This document shows, piece by piece, positions 57,478 to 64,000 of a stretch of 64,000 bases of DNA. The stretch lies in contig CM055816.1 of the NCBI GenBank assembly GCA_029582265.1, forward strand, positions 496,001-560,000. Direction: 5' to 3'. This stretch comes from Zoroaster sp. YZ-2022. Taxonomy: Eukaryota; Echinodermata; Asteroidea; Forcipulatida; Zoroasteridae. The position numbers were made by a program, and so were the translations under genes. The notes below the pieces were generated by a model, which was not told the DNA's origin, ran no database searches, and was given only the letters and a program-made list of their open reading frames with translations. The stretch's first letter is position 1, and each line of letters starts with the position of its first letter.

Positions 57478-58600
57478 GGTGTTCGGGTATGTGCCCGAAA
57501 CACCTATTGTTTTTGTACGTTTTTTTTTTTTTACTTCTTCTTCTCCTTGACGTCTGTCCGCCAAAAAACACATACTTGCAAACTTCACATCAACTTGAAA
57601 CTTGACATGTACTTACAACTTAACAAGTAGATGAAACACGAGTTGGGAGTGACCCCAGTTTGACCTTACTTCTATGTCCAAACCGGAAGTCAAAGTTTAA
57701 TATTTAAAAAAAAATCATATTTCAACAACCACAAGAGGTAAATTCACAATTCTTTCACCAATGTACAGATCGTTAATTTTCTAAAAATATTTACAAAAAG
57801 GTGACCCAATTTGACCTTTACTTCCTGTCCAAACCGGAAGTCAAAATTTAATATTTAAAAAAATCATATCTCATCAACCACAAGAGGTAAATTCACATTT
57901 TATGCACTATTGTATAGATTGTTAATTGTCGAAAAATATTTACACAAAGGTGACCCCAATTTGATCTTACTTCCTGTCCAAACCGGAAGTCAAAGTTTAA
58001 TGTTTAAAAAAATCATATATCAACAACCACAAGAGGTAAATTCACAATACAGATCGTTAATTGTCAAAAAATATTTACAAAAAGGTGACCCCAATTTGAC
58101 CTTACTTCCTGTCCAAACCGGAAGTCAAAGTTTAATATTTTAAAAAATCATATCTCAACAACCACAAGAGGTAAATTGAAATTTTTTGCACCATTGTATA
58201 GATTGTTAATTGTCAAAAAATATTTACACAAAGGTGACCCCAATTTGACCTTACTTCCTGTCCAAACCGGAAGTCAAAATTTAATATTTAAAAAATCATA
58301 TCTCAACAACCACAAGAGTTAAATTCACAATTTGTGTACCATTGTACAGACCGTTAATTGTAAAAAAATATTTACAAAAAGATGACCACAATTTGACCTT
58401 ACTTCCTGTCTAAACCGGAAGTCAAAGTTTAATATTTAAAAAAATCATATTTCAACAACCACAACAGGTAACTTCACAATTTTTGTACCATTGTACTGAT
58501 CGTTAATGGTCAAAAAATATTTACAAAAAGGTGACCCCAATTTGACCTTTACATCTCCCGAACACCTAGAATTTGTGTGAAGACAAACTCGAATCTCTAG
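57477..58600 (+). mobile_element. Array element f, with head and tail
   Basis: Head hairpin arms AGGTGTTCGGG and CCCGAAACACCT, then ATTGTTTTTGTACG, a T run, ACTTCTTCTTC and about six monomers. The tail is CCCGAACACCT, then a stem AATTTGTGTG/AAGACAAACTC and CTCTAG. At 1.1 kb it is the most compact complete member and a good type copy. Confidence 0.75.
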
Positions 58601-59196
58601 TTTTTTACTTCTTCTTCTTCTTCTTCTTCTCCCCAATAACTGTCCGGTAATAAACACATACTTGCAAACTTCACATGAACTTGAAACTTGGCATGTACTT
58701 AGAACTTAACAAGTAGATGAAACACGAGTTGTGAGTGACCCCAATTTGACTTTACTTCCTGTCCAAACCGGAAGTCGTCAAAGTTTAATATTGAACAAAA
58801 TTATATCTCAACAACCACAAGAGGTAAATTCACAATTTTTCTACCATTGTACAGGTCGTTAATTGTCAAAAAATATTTACAAAAAGGTGAACCCAATTTG
58901 ACCTTACTTCCTGTCCAAACCGGAAGTCAAAGTTTAATATTTAAAAAAATCATATCTCAACAACCACAAGAGGTAAATTCACAATTTTTGTACCATTGTA
59001 CAGATCGTTAATTGTCAAAACAATTTTACACAAAGTTGACCCCAATTTGACCTTTACTTCCTGTCTAAACCGGAAGTCAAAGTTTAATATTTAAAACAAA
59101 ATCTTCCACAAGAGGTAAATTCACAATATTTGCACCATTGTACAGATCGTTATTTGTCAAAACAATTTTACACAAAGGTGACCCAATTATCTCTAG
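58601..59196 (+). mobile_element. Array element g, headless and without tail hairpin
   Basis: Starts in TTTTTTACTTCTTCTTC, has the shared leader and three monomers, and ends GACCCAATTATCTCTAG with no hairpin. Its 3' half matches the end of element i (61925-62129). Confidence 0.6.
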
Positions 59197-59216
59197 TTTT
59201 ACTTCTTCTTCTTATT

Positions 59217-60790
59217 AGGTGTTCGGGCATGTGCCCGAAACACATATTGTTTTTGTTCGGTTTTTATTACTTCTTCTTCTACTTCTCCCCGATAACTGTC
59301 CGGTAACAAACACATACTTGCAAACTTCACATGAACTTGAAACTTGGCATGTACTTAGAACTTAACAAGTAGATGAAACACGAGTTGTGAGTGACCCCAA
59401 TTTGACCTTACTTCCTGTCCAAACCGGAAGTCGTCAAAGTTTAATATTGAACAAAATTATATCTCAACAACCACAAGAGGTAAATTCACAATTTTTGTAC
59501 CATTGTACAGATCGTTAATTGTCAAAAAAATATTTACAAAAAGGTGACCCCAATTTGACCTCACTTCCTGTCCAAACCGGAAGTCAAAGTTTAATATTTA
59601 AAAATATCATATCTCAACAACCACAAGAGTTAAATTCACAATTTTTGTACCATTGTACAGATCGTGAATTGTCAAAAAATATTTACAAAAAAGTGACCCA
59701 ATTTGACCTTACTTCCTGTCCAAACCGGAAGTCGTCAAAGTTTAATATTGAACAAAATTATATCTCAACAACCACAAGAGGTAAATTCACAATTTTTGTA
59801 CCATTGTACAGATCGTTAATTGTCAAAAAATATTTACAAAAAGGTGACCCCAATTTGACCTCACTTCCTGTCCAAACCGGAAGTCAAAGTTTAATATTTA
59901 AAAATATCATATCTCAACAACCACAAGAGTTAAATTCACAATTTTTGTACCATTGTACAGATCGTGAATTGTCAAAAAATATTTACAAAAAAGTGACCCA
60001 ATTTGACCTTACTTCCTGTCCAAACCGGAAGTCAAATTTTAATATTTAAAACAATCATATCTCAACAACCACAAAAGGTAAATTCACAATTTTTGTACCA
60101 TTGTACAGATCGTTAAATGTCAAAAAATTATTTACAAAAAGGTGACCCCAATTTGACCTTACTTCCTGTCCAAACCGGAAGTCAAAGTTTAATATTTAAA
60201 AATATCATATCACAACAATCACAAGAGGTAAATTCACAATATTTCCACTATTGTACAGATCGTTACTTGTCAAAAAAAAAATTTTTAAAGGTGACCCCAA
60301 TTTGACCTTTACTTCCCGTCCAAACCGGAAGTCAAAGTTTAATATTTAAAAAAAATCATATCTCAACAACCACAAGAGGTAAATTGACATTTTTGCACCA
60401 TTGTATAGATTGTTAATTGTCGAAAAATATTTAAACAAAGGTGACCCCAATTTGACCTTTACTGCTTGTCTAAACCGGAAGTCAAAGTTTAATTTTTTAT
60501 AAAATCATATCTCACCAACCACAATAATTAAATTCAGTTTTTGCACCATTGTACAGATTGTTGTCAAAAATATTTACAAAAACATGACCCCAATTTTACC
60601 TTTACTTCCTGTCCAAACCGGAAGTCAAAGTTTAATATTAACAAAAATCATCCACAAGAGGTAAATTCCCAATCTTTGCACCATTGTACAGATCGTTAAT
60701 TGTCAAAAAATATTTAAACAAAGTTGACCCCAATTTGACCTTTACGCGTCCCGAACACCTAGTGTTTGTCAATACAAACACCAATCTCTA
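59217..60790 (+). mobile_element. Array element h, with head and tail, about nine monomers
   Basis: Head arms AGGTGTTCGGGC and GCCCGAAACACA, then the leader and monomers. 59402-59701 and 59702-60000 are nearly identical two-monomer blocks, a young dimeric duplication. The tail is CCCGAACACCT, then the stem GTGTTTGT/ACAAACAC and CTCTA. The last ~480 bp match the end of j. Confidence 0.75.
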
Positions 60791-62129
60791 TTTTTATTTT
60801 TATTTTTTTACTTCTTCTTCTTCTCCCCAATGACTGTCCGGTAACAAACACATACTTGCAAACTTCTCATGAACGTGAAACTTGGCATGTACTTAGAACG
60901 TAACAAGTAGATGAAACACGAGTTGAGAGTGACCCCAATTTGACCTTACTTCCTGTCCAAACCGGAAGTCAAAGTTTAATATTAAAAAAAATCATATCTC
61001 AACAACCACAAGAGGTAACTTCACAATTTTTGCACCATTGTACAGATCGTTAATGGTAGAAAATTATTTACAAAAGGTGACCCTAATTTGACCTTACTTC
61101 CTGTCCAAACCGGAAGTCAAAGTTTAATATTAAAAAAATCATATTTCAACAACCACAAGAGGTAAATTCACAATTTTTGTACCATTGTACAGGTCGTTAA
61201 TTGTCAAAAAATATTTACAAAAAGGTGACCCCAATTTGACCTTACTTCCTGTCCAAACCGGAAGTCAAAATTTAATATTAAACAAAATCATATCTCAACA
61301 ACCACAAGAGGTAAATTCACAATTGTTGTACCATTGTACAGACCGTTAATTGTCAAAAAATATTTACAAAAAGATGACCCCAATTTGACCTTACTTCCTG
61401 TCCAAACCGGAAGTCAAAGTTTAATATTTAAAAAAATCATATTTCAACAACCACAAGAGGTAAATTAACATTTTTTGCACCATTGTACAGATTGTTAATT
61501 GTCAAAAATATTTACAAAAACATGACCCCAATTTGACCTTTACTTCCTGCCAAACCGGAAGTCAAAGTTTAATATTTAAACAAAATCATATCTCAACAAC
61601 TACAAGAGGTAAATTAACATTTTTTGTACCATTGTACAGGTCGTTAATTGTCAAAAAATATTTACAAAAAGGTGAACCCAATTTGACCTTACTTCCTGTC
61701 CAAACCGGAAGTCAAAGTTTAATATTTAAAAAAATCATATCTCAACAACCACAAGAGGTAAATTCACAATTTTTGTACCATTGTACAGGTCGTTAATTGT
61801 CAAAAAATATTTACAAAAAGGTGAACCCAATTTGACCTTACTTCCTGTCCAAACCGGAAGTCAAAATTTAATATTTAAACAAATCATATCTCAACAACCA
61901 CAAGAGGTAAATTCACAATTTTGTACCATTGTACAGATCGTTAATTGTCAAAACAATTTTACACAAAGTTGACCCCAATTTGACCTTTACTTCCTGTCTA
62001 AACCGGAAGTCAAAGTTTAATATTTAAAACAAAATCTTCCACAAGAGGTAAATTCACAATATTTGCACCATTGTAGAGATCGTTATTTGTCAAAACAATG
62101 TTACACAAAGGTGACCCAATTATCTCTAG
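60791..62129 (+). mobile_element. Array element i, headless, about eight monomers
   Basis: Starts in the T/CTT tract with the shared leader and ends GACCCAATTATCTCTAG like g. Together with j it repeats the g-h order. Confidence 0.6.
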
Positions 62130-62152
62130 TTTTACTTCTTCTTCTTCTTATT

Positions 62153-63129
62153 AGGTGTTCGGGCATGAGCCCGAAACACATATTGTTTTTGTTCGGTTTT
62201 TATTACTTCTTCTTCTTCTTCTTCTCCCCGATAACTGTCCGGTAACAAACACATACTTGCAAACTTCACATGAACTTGAAACTTGGCATGTACTTAGAAC
62301 TTAACAAGTAGATGAAACACGAGTTGTGAGTGACCCCAATTTGACCTTACATCCTGTCCAAACCGGAAGTCGTCAAAGTTTAATATTGAACAAAATTATA
62401 TCTCAACAACCACAAGAGGTAACTTCACAATTTTTGCACCATTGTACAGATCGTTAATGGTAGAAAATTATTTACAAAAAGGTGACCCCAATTTGACCTT
62501 ACTTCCTGTCCAAACCGGAAGTCAAAGTTTAATATTTAAAAATATCATATCACAACAATCACAAGAGGTAAATTCACAATATTTGCACTATTGTACAGAT
62601 CGTTACTTGTCAAAAAATATTTTTTTAAAGGTGACCCCAATTTGACCTTTACTTCCCGTCCAAACCGGAAGTCAAAGTTTAATATTTTAAAAAATCATAT
62701 CTCAACAACCACAAGAGGTAAATTGAAATTTTTGCACCATTGTATAGATTGTTAATTGTCGAAAAATATTTAAACAAAGGTGACCCCAATTTGACCTTTA
62801 CTGGTTGTCTAAACCGGAAGTCAAAGTTTAATTTTTTATAAAATCATATCTCAACAACTACAAGAATTAAATTCAGTTTTTGGACCATTGTACAGATTGT
62901 TGTCAAAAATATTTACAAAAACATGACCCCAATTTTACCTTTACTTCCTGTCCAAACCGGAAGTCAAAGTTTAATATTAACAAAAATCATCCACAAGAGG
63001 TAAATTCCCAATCTTTGCACCATTGTACAGATCGTTAATTGTCAAAAAATATTTAAACAAAGTTGACCCCAATTTGACCTTTACGCGTCCCGAACACCTA
63101 GTGTTTGTCAATACAAACACCAATCTCTA
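62153..63129 (+). mobile_element. Array element j, with head and tail, about five monomers
   Basis: The head differs from h by one loop base (GGGCATGAGCCC). The tail stem GTGTTTGT/ACAAACAC and CTCTA are as in h. It has fewer monomers than h, so array length changed after the g-h/i-j duplication. Confidence 0.75.
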
Positions 63130-63467
63130 TTTTTATTTTTATTTTTAGGTGTTCGAACGCGCAGCGCGAACACCTATTGTTTTTGTACTGTTTTTTTTTT
63201 TTTTTTTACTTCTTAATCTCAGTGGCGACTGTCCGGCAACAAAGGCATCCTTGCAAGCATTTACAGCCTTCAAACTTAACACATGAACAGAACATATCAA
63301 GCAGACGAAACCGTTTTATGTGACGTCATGATTACGTCATCAGGTGTCGAATTACGCTAAAAAGAAAAATATTTAAAACGTCTCATATACGTTGCATGAA
63401 TAAATTAAACGTTGCATGAATAAATTAAAGATCGTTTTGCGCCGCAAGGCGCAATACGAGGCGCTAG

Positions 63468-63627
63468 TCTGGGCTATGGGCACAACGTACACGCAAACAG
63501 CGTCGATATCGATTGTACATGGAGATCCATTGTAACTAAATATCGTGTAGTACACGATATTTGGTTACAATGGAGCTGCATGTACAATCGATATCGCGCT
63601 GTTTGCTGTGTGGGGCCATGGCCCAGA
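63468..63627. repeat. 160-bp near-perfect palindrome in copy k
   Basis: Second copy of the palindrome at 33811-33975, with arms TCTGGGC...GCCCAGA and the centre CGTGTAGTACACG. Some arm differences from the d copy remain paired only in part. Confidence 0.9.
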
Positions 63628-63650
63628 CGTCATTTTTTTAGGCTGTAAAA

Positions 63651-63683
63651 ATGGATCGCCAACAGTACACGGTCATAAAAAGA
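63651..63683 (+). pseudogene. First-exon-like fragment MDRQQYTVIKR in copy k
   Basis: Identical in frame and donor (AGA/GTAAGTATT) to 33999-34031, 24 bases after the palindrome end. Conservation between d and k reflects recent copying of the whole cargo. Confidence 0.35.
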
Positions 63684-64000
63684 GTAAGTATTTTGAAGTT
63701 ACTTTTTCAGAGGATTTCCTGTATTTATCTTCGTGTTTTTATACAAGAAAAACATTTTTTTAAGCTGTCCATTCGCTGTCGTTGCATGCATTGTGCCTGT
63801 TTAACTAACATGACTAACGTTAGTTAGGCCTACGTGCATTGAACATACTTTGGACAGTAAACAACTATTAACTAACAAATTAATATGAACAGATGTCACC
63901 AAAATGTATTTAGAATATAAATAAGGATAGGAAAATTCAGTTGTTAAGGTTATGGCAATTATTCAGTAGAAATTTTATGCCATATATTTTGTAATTTTTG

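Larger units (their letters stand above)
63147..64000 (+). mobile_element. Hairpin-ended Helitron-like element, copy k, cut by the window end
   Basis: Head arms AGGTGTTCG and CGAACACCT, then the same short 5' block and the same cargo as copy d: the palindrome, the MDRQQYTVIKR exon and the following ~300 bp. It is nearly identical to 33517-34330, apart from a duplicated GTTGCATGAATAAATTAAA and small indels. Confidence 0.7.

Noticed and set aside
57236..57571. Poly-Arg and poly-Lys open frames
   Set aside because: Translation of the CTT/TTC microsatellite.
59519..60049. 176-codon frame with internal repeats, and similar frames across the monomer arrays
   Set aside because: The monomer happens to be open in one frame for several units. 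The sequence is non-coding satellite, and the frames shift with every indel.

Overview
The window looks like a stretch of animal nuclear DNA from a marine invertebrate. There is one split host gene with consensus GT-AG introns, no operons, AT-rich intergenic DNA, and abundant TACATGTA and TAGGCCTA words. These words and the mix of retroelements fit an invertebrate deuterostome, perhaps an echinoderm; that is a judgement from style, not proof. A run of 500 N (47722-48221) marks a scaffold gap.

Layout. 1-291 is the 3' end of a LINE, and 1190-2420 is an old AT-rich tandem repeat. 4706-11399 (minus) is the one convincing host gene: eight exons whose phases all agree, coding 331 residues with a C-terminal DUF4806-like region; an hAT-like element with an 8-bp target duplication lies in its second intron. 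13376-14604 holds five monomers of a ~147-bp repeat fused to about 195 uninterrupted GAA triplets.

17.8-44.0 kb and 57.5-64.0 kb are mostly chains and nests of one superfamily of non-coding, hairpin-ended elements. They start with AGGTGTTYG in a 5' hairpin, have a 3' hairpin followed by CTCTA(G), insert next to T, and carry tandem monomers. This architecture resembles Helitron/Helentron-derived elements (HINE/DINE-1 type). Different copies carry different central cargo, including first-exon-like pieces with splice donors. Two other retroelements landed inside them. One is a 2.46-kb LINE with target duplications that has an intact ORF1 but no ORF2. The other is a 5.22-kb Ngaro-type tyrosine-recombinase retrotransposon with complete split direct repeats and an exact empty site visible elsewhere in the window.

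44.9-47.7 kb is unlike everything else. It is very AT-rich, has compact genes on both strands, and repeats an upstream motif (ATTAATAGTAAAAGA). It encodes a broken sliding-clamp (PCNA)-like protein, a broken small zinc-binding protein, an intact 209-residue Gly/Ala-rich membrane-type protein, and the start of a possible capsid-like protein that runs into the assembly gap. I read it as an integrated, decaying dsDNA virus or Polinton-like element. It is the best candidate for something undescribed.

49.8-51.1 kb (minus) is a 5'-truncated L2/CR1-like LINE. 51.9-56.4 kb holds degraded hairpin-ended elements, interrupted by a Penelope-like inverted repeat and by an element bounded by GAGTCC hexamers.
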